Origin: Bacteroides sp.
Lineage (GTDB): Bacteria > Bacteroidota > Bacteroidia > Bacteroidales > SM23-62
Assembly: GCA_030640625.1 (NCBI GenBank)
Contig: DAOWJB010000335.1
Span: 1-35,219, forward strand
DNA: 35,219 nt
Reading direction: 5' to 3'
Shown here: piece by piece, positions 25,127-34,346 of the stretch
How positions within the stretch are numbered: position 1 is the first letter of the stretch
Layout: each line of letters starts with the position of its first letter
The notes under the pieces: model-generated
What the model was told of the DNA's origin: nothing
Databases searched by the model: none
Seen by the model: the letters and a program-made list of their open reading frames with translations, nothing else
Program-made: the position numbers and the translations under genes

Positions 25127-25840
25127 ATGGAAAAAATGATCAAATTATCAAAGATCGTCAAGAATTATAAGGTGGGAACCATCATTGTACGGGCCCTGAG
25201 ATCAGTCAGCCTTGATATTGACAAAAATGAGTATGTGGCCATCATGGGTCCTTCAGGTTCTGGAAAATCCACCCTGATGAACCTTATAGGTTGCCTTGAT
25301 ACACCTACATCCGGACAGTATATATTGAATGATAATGATGTCAGCAAGCTTGATGATAACGAGCTTGCCGATATCAGGAATAATGAGATAGGGTTTGTAT
25401 TCCAGACTTTCAACCTGCTGCCTCGCTACACTGCCCTTGAGAATGTAACGCTGCCACTGATCTATGCAGGTTTTCCTAAGGCTGAAAGGCTGGAGCGTGC
25501 CAAGGAAGTGCTTGAAAGCGTGAGTCTTACAGACCGTATCACGCATAAGCCAAATGAATTGTCAGGAGGACAAAGACAGCGTGTGGCCATCGCCCGTGCA
25601 CTGGTAAATCATCCCTCCATAATCCTGGCAGATGAGCCGACAGGTAATCTTGATTCCAAAACTTCCATAGATATCATGAACCTTTTAGATGATATACATG
25701 AGTTAGGCAATACCATAATTGTAGTAACGCACGAAGTAGATATTGCAAAAAGGGCAAGGCGTGTGGTTAAGTTAATGGATGGAGAGGTAGAATCGGATGT
25801 GGACAAAGAAGTGCCTGTCAATTCTGAAGAAAAAAGTTAG
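25127..25840 (+). CDS. ABC transporter ATP-binding protein, LolD/MacB-type
   Basis: A 237-residue ATPase. Walker A is GPSGSGKST (about 40-48), the Q-loop region is [20 protein letters not shown], the signature is [15 protein letters not shown], Walker B is [12 protein letters not shown], and the switch His is in VVTHEVDIA. These features match the LolD/MacB/FtsE class, which energises permeases for lipoprotein release, efflux or cell-wall work. No permease gene is adjacent, so it must partner with one elsewhere. It shares an operon with the adenosyltransferase that starts 11 bases downstream, probably by chance of gene order. Confidence 0.92.
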   Translation: MEKMIKLSKIVKNYKVGTIIVRALRSVSLDIDKNEYVAIMGPSGSGKSTLMNLIGCLDTPTSGQYILNDNDVSKLDDNELADIRNNEIGFVFQTFNLLPRYTALENVTLPLIYAGFPKAERLERAKEVLESVSLTDRITHKPNELSGGQRQRVAIARALVNHPSIILADEPTGNLDSKTSIDIMNLLDDIHELGNTIIVVTHEVDIAKRARRVVKLMDGEVESDVDKEVPVNSEEKS

Positions 25841-25851
25841 ACGGAAAACAA

Positions 25852-26400
25852 ATGAAAATTTATACCAAAGCTGGTGACAGGGGAACCTCTTCCTTGCTGG
25901 GCGGAAATCTTGTACCCAAGGATCATCCCAGGCTGGAGGCTTATGGAACGCTTGATGAATTGAATTCCTGGTTAGGTCTTTTAAGAGATCAGCTGACGGA
26001 TGAGGGTATGCGGAAGGCCCTTTTAAGGATACAGGACAGGATCATGGTGGGTTCAACCATTCTGGCCAGTGAGAAAAAGGAAACATCCGTTCCAATACCT
26101 GAAATCCGAGAGGAGGATATAATCTTTTTGGAAGGGGAGATAGACCGGATGGACCAGGAACTGAAGCCCTTGCAATCATTTATCCTGCCCGGTGGACATA
26201 CAACCGTAAGTTATTGCCACCTTGCAAGAACCACCTGTCGGAGGGCTGAGAGATTTTGCATAAAATTTATCAAGCACTCTGAACAGACCGGTATCCTGGT
26301 CAAATACCTTAACCGCCTGTCTGATTATATATTTATCCTGGCAAGGAAAATGGCCAAGGACCTAAAAATTGAAGAAATTATCTGGCAACCTGAATTCTGA
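25852..26400 (+). CDS. PduO-type cob(I)alamin adenosyltransferase
   Basis: A 182-residue adenosyltransferase that converts cob(I)alamin or cobyrinate to the adenosyl form using ATP. Family signatures are YTKAGDRGTSSLLGG (residues 4-18, ATP site), RLEAYGTLDELNSWLG (about 27-42), FILPGGHTTVSYCHLARTTCRRAERF (about 106-131), and YLNRLSDYIFILAR. Length and motif order are normal. The product would feed B12-dependent enzymes such as methylmalonyl-CoA mutase; none of these is in the window. Confidence 0.92.
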   Translation: MKIYTKAGDRGTSSLLGGNLVPKDHPRLEAYGTLDELNSWLGLLRDQLTDEGMRKALLRIQDRIMVGSTILASEKKETSVPIPEIREEDIIFLEGEIDRMDQELKPLQSFILPGGHTTVSYCHLARTTCRRAERFCIKFIKHSEQTGILVKYLNRLSDYIFILARKMAKDLKIEEIIWQPEF

Positions 26401-26414
26401 TGTTCATTTTTTTC

Positions 26415-26422
26415 TATATTTG
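26415..26422 (+). promoter_or_regulatory. Putative -7 box of the DUF2795 gene
   Basis: TATATTTG matches TAnnTTTG exactly. Transcription would start near 26430, about 40 bases before ATG 26470, suggesting the small gene has its own promoter. Confidence 0.45.
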
Positions 26423-26469
26423 CACGAATTTTAGGATTATCAGATGGTTTTCACCAAAGCACTTGCAAT

Positions 26470-26691
26470 ATGTACTGGACATTAGAGTTAGCTTCAAAGT
26501 TGGAGGATGCTCCCTGGCCAGCAACAAAAGATGAGTTAATAGATTTCGGCATCCGTTCCGGTGCACCGCTCGAAGTAATTGAGAATTTGCAGGAAATTGA
26601 GGATGAAGGAGAGATCTATGAGAGCATTGAGGACATTTGGCCTGACTACCCAAGTAAGGATGATTTCTTTTTTAACGAAGACGAGTACTGA
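26470..26691 (+). CDS. DUF2795-family small acidic protein
   Basis: A 73-residue acidic protein with the DUF2795-like core WPATKDELIDFGIRSGAPLEVIENLQEIED, followed by EIYESIEDIWPDYP and an acidic tail. Homologous small proteins are widespread in Bacteroidota; the function is not established. A perfect -7 box lies upstream and a strong terminator directly follows, so it appears to be an independent transcript. Confidence 0.85.
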   Translation: MYWTLELASKLEDAPWPATKDELIDFGIRSGAPLEVIENLQEIEDEGEIYESIEDIWPDYPSKDDFFFNEDEY

Positions 26692-26695
26692 TAAC

Positions 26696-26726
26696 AAAGG
26701 CTGCCAATAGGGCAGCCTTTTTATTT
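26696..26726 (+). terminator. Rho-independent terminator after the DUF2795 gene
   Basis: AAAGGCTGCC (26696-26705), loop AATAG, and GGCAGCCTTT (26711-26720) form a perfect 10-bp stem followed by TTTATTTAT. It begins 4 bases after the stop codon region. Confidence 0.9.
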
Positions 26727-26749
26727 ATATCCCCTGGATTTTTCTTATT

Positions 26750-26822
26750 GCAGATATTAATTAAAACCTCACTGAATTTTGTGCAAGCACAAAATATAGG
26801 CTCCGTTTTAATTAATATCTGC
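26750..26822. repeat. Nested inverted repeat 1 (18-bp arms with inner 9-bp hairpin)
   Basis: GCAGATATTAATTAAAAC (26750-26767) is the exact reverse complement of 26805-26822. Inside the 37-base spacer sits a second perfect hairpin, ATTTTGTGC-AA-GCACAAAAT (26776-26795). There is no T-run typical of a terminator. The inner end of the arm (TTAAAA), then CTCAC, then the hairpin, parallel the second repeat at 26932-27009. Confidence 0.9.
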
Positions 26823-26840
26823 TAAAAACCAAAGACACAT

Positions 26841-26866
26841 AAAAAGACTGCCCTTTTGACAACCTC
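26841..26866. other. Possible relic of an insertion-sequence terminal repeat
   Basis: Read on the minus strand, 26845-26866 is GAGGTTGTCAAAAGGGCAGT plus two bases. It resembles, in my memory, the GAGG(C/T)TGTC...-type terminal repeats of some Bacteroidota insertion sequences. There is no transposase or opposite end here, so this is only a possible scar. Confidence 0.2.
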
Positions 26867-26931
26867 ATGTATTGCAACGAATGGATTACCCAAGGTAAGC
26901 TGGGAGAATAGTAATGCCCGACCGTACTGCT

Positions 26932-27009
26932 TTTTCAGGGGCGTTAAAAAAGGAGCCTCACGTGTTCCGCGCAGCGGAATATGCAGCGACGTTTTAACGC
27001 CCCTGAAAA
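26932..27009. repeat. Nested inverted repeat 2 (18-bp arms with inner hairpin)
   Basis: TTTTCAGGGGCGTTAAAA (26932-26949) is the exact reverse complement of 26992-27009. The 42-base spacer holds TTCCGC-GCA-GCGGAA (26965-26979). As plus-strand RNA both stems can be extended with G-U pairs: the outer to 26928/27013 and the inner to 26961/26983. These would be A-C mismatches on the other strand. The right arm ends 15 bases before the stop codon of the OstA-like gene. Together with repeat 1 it fills most of the 333-base gap 26692-27024, in which I see no gene. Confidence 0.9.
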
Positions 27010-27024
27010 GGCGCTACCGCCGCT

Positions 27025-28530
27025 TTAATGTTCGATCCAGTGGAAAATGTCTTCTTTGGTTTTGGGTCGGTGTTCTTCCAGCCATATAAAACCACTCAGG
27101 TATAATTCTTCCTTAGGCAGATCACCGGGTGGATGTAATATGGCTGAGGGACTGGAGATCATGTTCACCCGGTCAACTGCCCCTTCTACCAGGTAAATCT
27201 TAATATTACTGCTTTCACCCTTGTTGACGCCGATCATCTCTCCTTCATCCCGGCCAAACCAGATGGTCTGTCCATTCCCGGTAATATCGATATGTGATAA
27301 CTGGTCTTCTTTGAAATGTCCCACCATATTCTTTCCCCGTATCTGGTTAAATTGTATGCTGTCATCCCGGGAAGCAATGAAGGCGGCATTTCTAAGCTCG
27401 ATGTAGTCCGGTTCCTCAAACGCCATGTGGACATCCATCTGTTCAGCGGTCAGCTGATGTATTTGTGACCACAAAACAGGATCGCCATAAAGTTGAAATA
27501 CAGAATCACTTTCAAGGTAGGCCAGGGAATCACATTTGCCCTGCATATCCGGACGATGGAATTTTACCTTATAATAGGCCCGGATGATCTTGTACTGACC
27601 GCTTGAGTCAAGAACAGATTTAAGGGTATCTGCGTGTACGAACAGACTGTCTTCCCCTGAGATCTGGATTAGGACTGCACTGTCGGTCAGCATGGCGTAT
27701 TCCGGATCCTCAAAATAGATGGCATATTTTCCCAGCAGGATTATCTGTTGAGCTGAATCATACAGTTCCACGTTGTCAAATGCCATCCCCATCCCATTAT
27801 CCCTTTCATAGTAGAGACTGTCTCCCCTGAGGTATTGTTCGGATGACTCCAGATAGGCATTTTTGTTGAACTGGGAGATATTTTTCTGGGTGTCATACCA
27901 TCCATTTTCGCAGTAGATGTAGTTTTCCGGACTGATAATCTGGGTCGGACCTACAAAATACGCGATCTCGGTCACTGTATGATATCTCAAGGTGTCGGCA
28001 TAAATGGTATATTCCGGATTAACTATCACGACACTGTCCCTGAAATAAAGCAATTTGCTGCGGCTGTAATAATATCCAGCCCGGCTCTCTAACGTATTAT
28101 CCCCGTTTACAATATGACCATGCCGCTCATAATAGCCAATGTTATTCTCCAGGTCAAAATCCAGGTAATCCGTCGTCAGTGTGGTTTCCTTATCCACCAG
28201 GGTTACATTATTCCTGACCTCGGCTAATTTTTCGTTCCCGTAATACCGCAGTTCATCTCCGTATAGGTTTAAGGTATCTCCCTGAATGATGTGAACATTT
28301 CCATAGGCATGAACGTTGTTTTCCCGGGAGAAATACCAGGCACTGTCGCAATTAAGCAGTATATTCCCCTGTTGAAAGGCTACTTCGCCAACATATTTCA
28401 CTACACCAGTTCCAATACTTGCATCGAATTCCATATATTCAGAATTCAGGATCTCGATCTGCTGCTCTTCCTGGGCACAGAGTAGCGGTCCTGTAAATAA
28501 AATGACAAGCAGAAAGATTGGCCGGGACAT
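27025..28530 (-). CDS. OstA-like (LptA/LptD N-terminal type) LPS transport protein
   Basis: A 501-residue secreted protein with a signal peptide (MSRPIFLLVILFTGPLLCAQ). The remainder is a string of beta-taco/jellyroll repeats, recognisable as alternating lines such as ENNVHAYGNVHIIQGDTL, LTTDYLDFDLENNIGYYE and YIYCENGWYDTQKNISQF. This is typical of the Bacteroidota OstA-like family (PF13100-type). LptA/OstA folds form a hydrophobic groove that carries LPS across the periplasm. A C-terminal extension after about residue 440 differs from LptA. It is the last gene of the envelope operon, 13 bases after the SurA-like gene. Confidence 0.85.
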   Translation of the reverse strand: MSRPIFLLVILFTGPLLCAQEEQQIEILNSEYMEFDASIGTGVVKYVGEVAFQQGNILLNCDSAWYFSRENNVHAYGNVHIIQGDTLNLYGDELRYYGNEKLAEVRNNVTLVDKETTLTTDYLDFDLENNIGYYERHGHIVNGDNTLESRAGYYYSRSKLLYFRDSVVIVNPEYTIYADTLRYHTVTEIAYFVGPTQIISPENYIYCENGWYDTQKNISQFNKNAYLESSEQYLRGDSLYYERDNGMGMAFDNVELYDSAQQIILLGKYAIYFEDPEYAMLTDSAVLIQISGEDSLFVHADTLKSVLDSSGQYKIIRAYYKVKFHRPDMQGKCDSLAYLESDSVFQLYGDPVLWSQIHQLTAEQMDVHMAFEEPDYIELRNAAFIASRDDSIQFNQIRGKNMVGHFKEDQLSHIDITGNGQTIWFGRDEGEMIGVNKGESSNIKIYLVEGAVDRVNMISSPSAILHPPGDLPKEELYLSGFIWLEEHRPKTKEDIFHWIEH

Positions 28531-28543
28531 GACGGACAGTTTA

Positions 28544-29890
28544 TTATTTTACCCACCCACTGCGGGAAAACTGGCATCCGGCAAAAGAGTCATCGATATG
28601 GATGTAGGTCTCCTCAATTTTTTCCAGCAACCATTGCTGAAATACGACTTCCTTTTTCTGGCCCAGAGCCATTTCCTGAAGGACCATATAATCGTCTTTC
28701 AGATTGGCCCGGTGGGGACTGCTGCGAGTCCTCAATCGAACGATCTTATAAACCTCTTTTGCATTTTCATCCTCTGATTTGAATGCTTCCGTGATCTCCC
28801 CAACATTCAGATCACGAAGGGCAATGAATTCAGCGGGCTGTAACTCGTCCATTGCAAAGCTTGTTGAATTGGTGGCTGGATTGACCATGATACCGCCGTT
28901 CACTGCAGTATTTATGTCTTCTGAATAAATTCTTGCCGCAAGATCGAAGCCAACGCTATCTGTACGGATCAGAATCGCGATACTGTCAAGCTTGCGCGTG
29001 GTAGCCAGGATGGCTTCAGGCTTTACCTTGGGTTTCATCAGGATATGCCTGGTATTTACCCTGTCATCACGTCTCTCAATAAGCTGGATAATGTGATACC
29101 CGAAAGAGGATTCCACAATGGTAGATACACCTCCGGTTTTCAAACTGAAGGCAGCTTTGGCATACTCGGCATCCAATTCTCCTTTCCCCATAAAGCCGAT
29201 CTCTCCGCCTTTCCCCGCAGAAGGGCCCTCAGAATACAGCACTGCCAGTGTGGTGAATTTTTCACCATCCAGGATCCTTCTTCTGAGATCCAGTAATGTT
29301 TGTTTAACATCAAAGACGGCAGCTTCGTCTACAGGTGGATAAATAGCAATCTGGCTGAGCTCGACCTTGGAATCAATGTATGGGATACTGTCTCTGGACA
29401 GGTCATTAAAGTAATCCCTGATTTCAGAGGGAGTTACCGTAACATCTCCCGTGATGGTACCCTGCATTTGCCTTGTAATGGAAGCATCCCTGACCGAGGA
29501 TCTCATGTCTTCCTTGATCTCCAGGATGGTCTTACCAAAATATTTTTCAAGGGCTTCGGGTGATCCTATCATGCTGATAAAGTAACTCAGCCTGTTATCA
29601 AGTTCCATTTCCACGGAGCTTTCCGAAACAATAATACTGTCAATCTTGGCCTGGTTCAGAAGCAGTTTTTCGACCAGGAAATTCTCCAGAATAGCGCATT
29701 TTTCATCTCCCGGCATTGACACTCCCTGGGCCTTGTTCTGGAGATGCATGTTTTCAATATCTGACTGTAGGATGGTAAACTCCCCTACAACAGCCAGGAC
29801 CCTGTCAAGGATCAGGGACTGCCCGGCCGCACCGCCAAGCAAAATCACGGCCAGTATCATTGAACTTATTAATCTCTTTCCTGCAGTCAT
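28544..29890 (-). CDS. SurA-like periplasmic peptidyl-prolyl isomerase
   Basis: A 448-residue secreted chaperone: signal peptide (ISSMILAVILLGGAAGQ), a SurA N-terminal helical domain (about residues 25-170, starting LDRVLAVVGEFTILQSDIE), and two parvulin regions. The first is about 175-280 (EKFTTLAVLYSEGPSAGKGGEIGFM... ending SSFGYHIIQLIE). The second begins TRHILMKPK (about 287) and is more divergent. SurA-type proteins escort unfolded outer-membrane proteins. It is 13 bases upstream of the OstA-like gene and 9 bases after the lipoprotein gene, so it shares their transcript. Confidence 0.9.
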   Translation of the reverse strand: MTAGKRLISSMILAVILLGGAAGQSLILDRVLAVVGEFTILQSDIENMHLQNKAQGVSMPGDEKCAILENFLVEKLLLNQAKIDSIIVSESSVEMELDNRLSYFISMIGSPEALEKYFGKTILEIKEDMRSSVRDASITRQMQGTITGDVTVTPSEIRDYFNDLSRDSIPYIDSKVELSQIAIYPPVDEAAVFDVKQTLLDLRRRILDGEKFTTLAVLYSEGPSAGKGGEIGFMGKGELDAEYAKAAFSLKTGGVSTIVESSFGYHIIQLIERRDDRVNTRHILMKPKVKPEAILATTRKLDSIAILIRTDSVGFDLAARIYSEDINTAVNGGIMVNPATNSTSFAMDELQPAEFIALRDLNVGEITEAFKSEDENAKEVYKIVRLRTRSSPHRANLKDDYMVLQEMALGQKKEVVFQQWLLEKIEETYIHIDDSFAGCQFSRSGWVK

Positions 29891-29899
29891 GATGGATAC

Positions 29900-30781
29900 T
29901 TAGTGGATGGTGAAGTTCCCTTTGTTTAACGCGTCCTTATAGATATTATTTTCCAGATCTCTGACAAACTGGACCTTCCTCTTATTCAATATAATGCTTC
30001 TAATTTTTTGCTCTACGTAGGGCAGGGGGGCGACCGTTCCCGCCAGGCTGTTTTCCCGAATATTGACCAGATACCTGTATCCGGAATCCTGTTGCTCGAT
30101 GAACCTGTTCCAGCGGAGAAAACTCTCAGGATTCCTTATTTCGTTAGGCAATGCATTGGTAATAGTGGTAAATGGGATCCATAGATCATCAAAATAATCA
30201 TATTTTACCCCGTACTGGTAGCAATAGCTCTCCAACTCCTGGAAATCCTCCTCCCTTTCTGATCTGTAAAGTTGTCTCACCCTCCAAAGATCCGGCGCGT
30301 CCAGGGGTAGTTTAATAAAAAGGGCTTTTACAATATGCCTGTCAAGGTTGAAATTGGAGGGATTTTCAGCATAGTATGCTTCTATTTCTTCATCACTGAT
30401 CAAGGTATCCAGTTTCTGGATGATCAGGTTTTGTTCATATTTGTAGATCAGCAGCGAGGAACGGTATTCCTCAATTTGCTGTCTTACGTCTTTCTGCTCC
30501 TCCGTCAGGTTCAACTCAGCTTTTTGCAGGATCAGTTGCTTCTTAACCCATTTGTCAATATAATTCTGCAGGATTTGAACACTGTCTTCATGTGATACAT
30601 CGCTCGGAAAGATATACCTGATATCGGAGGCATAGAGATTTTTCTCAAATACCTGCGCCAGGGGTTTTTCCCTGTTCCTGGTCTCCAGTTTGGTACAGGA
30701 AACAGCCAAGGCAAGAATTATCAAGCCGGTGAGAAAGTGCTTACGGCTCAGGCTGAATATCCGTCTGCTGTGTTTGACCAT
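29900..30781 (-). CDS. SurA/PpiC-like lipoprotein with degenerate isomerase domain
   Basis: A 293-residue lipoprotein with lipobox LAVSC (lipid-modified C29). The N-terminal half is helical and SurA-like (VFEKNLYASDIRYIFP; KWVKKQLILQKAELNLTEEQ; SDEEIEAYYAENPSNF). The following region has the shape of a parvulin (HIVKALFIKLP... SGYRYLVNIRE) but lacks the usual GG and F-GYH signatures, so isomerase activity is unlikely. A chaperone or scaffold role in the periplasm fits its place between two PpiC proteins, 9 bases from each neighbour. Confidence 0.8.
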   Translation of the reverse strand: MVKHSRRIFSLSRKHFLTGLIILALAVSCTKLETRNREKPLAQVFEKNLYASDIRYIFPSDVSHEDSVQILQNYIDKWVKKQLILQKAELNLTEEQKDVRQQIEEYRSSLLIYKYEQNLIIQKLDTLISDEEIEAYYAENPSNFNLDRHIVKALFIKLPLDAPDLWRVRQLYRSEREEDFQELESYCYQYGVKYDYFDDLWIPFTTITNALPNEIRNPESFLRWNRFIEQQDSGYRYLVNIRENSLAGTVAPLPYVEQKIRSIILNKRKVQFVRDLENNIYKDALNKGNFTIH

Positions 30782-30790
30782 AAAAACAGT

Positions 30791-32749
30791 TTAATTAATC
30801 TCTGATAACAGCTCCCGTTTAACCTGATAAGGGTATTTGGTCCGAAGGGATTCAATCCATTCCTTTTCAAGGTAGTTCTGGTAATCAGCTGTAACTATAC
30901 CCCTGCAGTCATCAAGCTTTTTTGGTTCAGGTTTCAGGACCTTGTGCTTTGCAAGAAAGATTACTTTTCCATCTTCCTCCATGTTGTCTGACAATGGTTT
31001 GTCCCAATCCATTTTTTCTACGAGGGGATGATCTTCCCTTTCATACTTTTTTGTTTCAAAGCTAAGGCAGGTACTGTCGTTAAATTCTGTGAAGGCGAGG
31101 GACTGAACCTCTTCTGGTGCAGGTCTTTTTCTTTTTTTCTTACCAAGGAGATTCCTTGCGAATTCCGCAACTTCATTATCCCGGCAGGTAATCAGGGTGG
31201 CATCCAGGCGTTTTCCCCACATATAATTGGATTTATTTTCCGCGTAAAAAGCCTCCAGTCCCACACTATCCTCTACCGCCTTTGACCAAACCATTTGATC
31301 CGTCAGGTCAAACAACAGGATGCCATCATGGTATTCCTGAACGAGATATTTAAATTCCGGATATTTTTCCGGCAACTTGTTCTCTTCATACTGCAATACC
31401 TGTTCCTCCACAAATATGTCATAAAGATTGTCGACAAGGACTTCTAAATTCTTTCTGGTACTGGCCTGCCGATCAGCCAGGAAGGCAGCAAAATCTTGCT
31501 GAGTAATCTGTTTGTCACCCACCGTGAATAATAGATCATTCAGGCCTGCAGCCTTGGAAGCATCCCACTTATGAATGAATATCGTAGAATCCACCACCGA
31601 GTAGAAGGGATATAGATTTTCCCGGTTCTCAGAGAAATTATTTTTCTTCTTGATCCTCTCAACCATGGCTTTCTTACTATAGGCATTCCGGTCACTTTTC
31701 GTCACATTGGCTTTAAGATCGGCCTTTGCGTTTTCGAAGTCATCGTATTTTTTTTGTTCGAGGAGTTTGATGATATGCCATCCGAAAGAAGTCTGGACAG
31801 GTTCGGATATATCACCCGGATTGGCCAGGGCAAAGGAAACATTTTCGAATGGCGCCACCATACGGCCAGTGCCGAACCAGGGAAGCTCACCGCCACGGCT
31901 GGCAGATCCCCCGTCTTCTGAATATTTCCTGGCCATTTCTGCGAAATCCTTTCCCGCTTGAATACTGTCATACAGATTGTAGACCTTCTTCTTAGCATCG
32001 GCTTTCTGTTCATCGTTCATGGTTTCCGGTGCCACAACCATAATATGGGCGACCCTGATCTCTCCGCGTGCAGGCCTGACGTCGGTAATATTTATCAGGT
32101 GGTAGCCAAACCTGGTGCGTACGGGCATGGATACCTCCCCCTTCTTGGTATTATAAGCACCATTCTCAAAGGGGTAAACCATCCGGAAAACGGTGAACCA
32201 GCCCAGGACTCCTGCATTTGTTTTGGCTGAGGGATCATCTGAGGTGGCTTTGGCCACTGTCCCAAAATCTTCGCCAGCCAGGATCCGGTTCCGGATCTCA
32301 ATGACTTTATTATAAACCCGCAGTGTATCTTCAGGTGGCGCATCCGGGCTGATCCGAATAAGTATATGCCTCGCGCGGACCTCTTTCTGTGCCCTTTCAA
32401 AAGCCTCCTGTACCATTGCATCCACCTCTTCCTGATCTGACAGATATGGTTTTGCCAGCTGCTTTTTATATCCGTTGAATTCCTTTAAAAAACTTTGGGT
32501 GGTATCCATTCCAAGTTCCTCAGCCTCGATTACCTTCAGCTTGAAATTAATGAATAATTCCAGGTATTCTTCAACGGTTTGTTGTTCCAGCGCAGCGCTG
32601 CTGTTATTCTTTTTATATATCCTTTCAAATTCATCCAGGCTTACTTCCCGGTCATGGATGGTCATTAAGATTTTATCCCCGTTGCTCTGACTATAGACAC
32701 TCATTGAAAAGAGCAGTATCGGAAGGATAAAACGTGTTAATTTGTTCAT
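30791..32749 (-). CDS. Periplasmic peptidyl-prolyl isomerase with two PpiC domains
   Basis: A 652-residue secreted foldase. ATG 32749 is chosen because it gives a clean signal peptide ([21 protein letters not shown]); the frame runs 10 residues further upstream to 32779, which is in the predicted promoter. After a SurA/PpiD-type helical region come two parvulin domains. The first is about residues 125-220 ([13 protein letters not shown]... [11 protein letters not shown]). The second is about 230-330 ([10 protein letters not shown]... GGELPWFG... [12 protein letters not shown]). The C-terminal 320 residues are helical with no clear catalytic motif and may clamp clients. It heads a tight four-gene operon and follows guaB by 52 bases. 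Confidence 0.9.
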   Translation of the reverse strand: MNKLTRFILPILLFSMSVYSQSNGDKILMTIHDREVSLDEFERIYKKNNSSAALEQQTVEEYLELFINFKLKVIEAEELGMDTTQSFLKEFNGYKKQLAKPYLSDQEEVDAMVQEAFERAQKEVRARHILIRISPDAPPEDTLRVYNKVIEIRNRILAGEDFGTVAKATSDDPSAKTNAGVLGWFTVFRMVYPFENGAYNTKKGEVSMPVRTRFGYHLINITDVRPARGEIRVAHIMVVAPETMNDEQKADAKKKVYNLYDSIQAGKDFAEMARKYSEDGGSASRGGELPWFGTGRMVAPFENVSFALANPGDISEPVQTSFGWHIIKLLEQKKYDDFENAKADLKANVTKSDRNAYSKKAMVERIKKKNNFSENRENLYPFYSVVDSTIFIHKWDASKAAGLNDLLFTVGDKQITQQDFAAFLADRQASTRKNLEVLVDNLYDIFVEEQVLQYEENKLPEKYPEFKYLVQEYHDGILLFDLTDQMVWSKAVEDSVGLEAFYAENKSNYMWGKRLDATLITCRDNEVAEFARNLLGKKKRKRPAPEEVQSLAFTEFNDSTCLSFETKKYEREDHPLVEKMDWDKPLSDNMEEDGKVIFLAKHKVLKPEPKKLDDCRGIVTADYQNYLEKEWIESLRTKYPYQVKRELLSEIN

Positions 32750-32782
32750 TGTAAAAATATTTTGATTTGGTAAATACAAAAA

Positions 32783-32790
32783 CGAAATTA
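32783..32790 (-). promoter_or_regulatory. Putative -7 box of the foldase/OstA operon
   Basis: On the minus strand it reads TAATTTCG, one mismatch from TAnnTTTG, 33 bases before ATG 32749. The guaB gene has the identical octamer at the identical distance from its ATG. No clear -33 box. Confidence 0.35.
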
Positions 32791-32801
32791 AGCAAATATT
32801 A

Positions 32802-34271
32802 TTACCGGCTGTAATTTGGTGCCTCTCGTGTGATGGTTACATCATGCGGATGGCTCTCAATAATGCCGGAATGGGTGATCTTTACAAATATTGCTTGCTG
32901 GAGTGCTTCAATGGTTGGTGTACCACAATAACCCATACCGGCCCTGAGTCCACCGATCATCTGGTATACTACCTCCGATAATGTACCCTTGTACGGCACC
33001 CTGGCAGCTATGCCTTCCGGAACAAGTTTGTTAATATCATCTTCCACATCCTGGAAATACCTGTCTTTCGATCCTTTCTGCATGGCCTCGATGGACCCCA
33101 TGCCCCGGTAAGATTTATATTTCCGTCCGTTATAGATAATCGTTTCCCCGGGAGATTCTTCTACCCCTGCAAACAATGATCCTGTCATGATGGAATGAGC
33201 ACCGGCCGCAAGCGCCTTTACAATGTCACCGGAATAGCGAATTCCCCCATCGGCAATGACTGGTCCACCTGAGTCCTTTACTGCCTTTGCCACATCGTAA
33301 ATAGCCGTCAGCTGCGGAATACCAACTCCGGCAATTACCCGTGTGGTACAGATGGAACCCGGACCGACCCCCACCTTGACGGCATCGGCACCTGCCTTTA
33401 CCAGGGCCTTGGCAGCCTCGGCAGTGCCTATGTTGCCAAGCACGATGTCGATATCACCGGCGAGCTTCCTCGCTTTTTTCAGGGTTTCTATAACGGGACC
33501 TGAATGTCCGTGAGCAGTATCAATGATCACTGCATCTGCTCCGGCTTCCACCAGGATCTGGATTCTCTCTGCAGTATCAAATGTTACGCCAACCGCAGCA
33601 GCCACACGCAATCTTCCCTGGGCATCCTTACAGGAATTGGGACGGTCCTTTGATTTGGTAATATCCTTATAGGTGATTAGTCCGATGAGGCGGTTATCCC
33701 CATCCACAACCGGGAGTTTTTCAATCTTATGTTTTTGCAGGATTTCGCCGGCTTTAACCAGGTCCGTTTTTTGTGACGTGGTAATGATATTATCATGGGT
33801 CATTACCTCCCTGATAGGCTTGGCCATGACGGTTTCAAACCTAAGGTCACGATTGGTTACGATCCCTATCAGCCTTTTTTTATCATCCACCACAGGGATC
33901 CCACCGATTTTATACTCCTGCATCAGCATGAGTGCATCTGCGATGGTACCTTCTTTCAGGATGGTTATGGGATCAAGGATCATGATGTTCTCTGCCCGTT
34001 TTACTTTTCTTACCTGCAAGGCCTGATCTTTAATAGGCATATTCTTATGGATCACACCAATACCACCTTCACGGGCAATGGCAATGGCCAGGCTTGCTTC
34101 GGTAACGGTATCCATGGCAGCTGAAATAACAGGGATTTTCATCGGGATGTTCCGGGAGAACCTGGTTTGAAGGTTTACTTCCCTTGGCATTACCTCGGAG
34201 TATGATGGAATGAGCAGAACGTCATCAAAGGTTAAACCTTCTGATTTGATTTTATCTTCCTGGAAAGACAT
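32802..34271 (-). CDS. guaB: Inosine-5'-monophosphate dehydrogenase
   Basis: A 489-residue cytosolic enzyme catalysing IMP + NAD to XMP, the committed step of GMP synthesis. Seen are the N-terminal [19 protein letters not shown], a pair of CBS domains (about residues 95-215), the substrate loop with catalytic cysteine GPGSICTTR (about residues 302-310), [18 protein letters not shown], and the flap GMGSIEAM. Length and motif order are those of normal bacterial enzymes. It diverges from recQ and lies upstream of the foldase operon, with which it may be partly co-transcribed. Confidence 0.97.
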   Translation of the reverse strand: MSFQEDKIKSEGLTFDDVLLIPSYSEVMPREVNLQTRFSRNIPMKIPVISAAMDTVTEASLAIAIAREGGIGVIHKNMPIKDQALQVRKVKRAENIMILDPITILKEGTIADALMLMQEYKIGGIPVVDDKKRLIGIVTNRDLRFETVMAKPIREVMTHDNIITTSQKTDLVKAGEILQKHKIEKLPVVDGDNRLIGLITYKDITKSKDRPNSCKDAQGRLRVAAAVGVTFDTAERIQILVEAGADAVIIDTAHGHSGPVIETLKKARKLAGDIDIVLGNIGTAEAAKALVKAGADAVKVGVGPGSICTTRVIAGVGIPQLTAIYDVAKAVKDSGGPVIADGGIRYSGDIVKALAAGAHSIMTGSLFAGVEESPGETIIYNGRKYKSYRGMGSIEAMQKGSKDRYFQDVEDDINKLVPEGIAARVPYKGTLSEVVYQMIGGLRAGMGYCGTPTIEALQQAIFVKITHSGIIESHPHDVTITREAPNYSR

Positions 34272-34304
34272 ATTTGCAGTGTTTTTGAGGGTTTTAAAAT
34301 TGTG

Positions 34305-34312
34305 CGAAATTA
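34305..34312 (-). promoter_or_regulatory. Putative -7 box of guaB
   Basis: On the minus strand it reads TAATTTCG, one mismatch from TAnnTTTG, 33 bases before the guaB ATG at 34271, within the 75-base gap to the divergent recQ. A T-tract lies just upstream. Confidence 0.38.
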
Positions 34313-34346
34313 CAAAAAAAATGGCGATATTACATACTGGCTATTT

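Noticed and set aside
26932-27009. Integron attC site
   Set aside because: Arms contain GTTAAAA then TTTTAAC in 5' to 3' order, the reverse of RYYYAAC...GTTRRRY, the stem is fully perfect with no extrahelical bases, and no integrase or cassette array is near.
26856-27089. 77-codon plus-strand frame covering nested repeat 2
   Set aside because: It runs through a perfect inverted repeat and into the antisense of the OstA-like gene; no family resemblance and no promoter.
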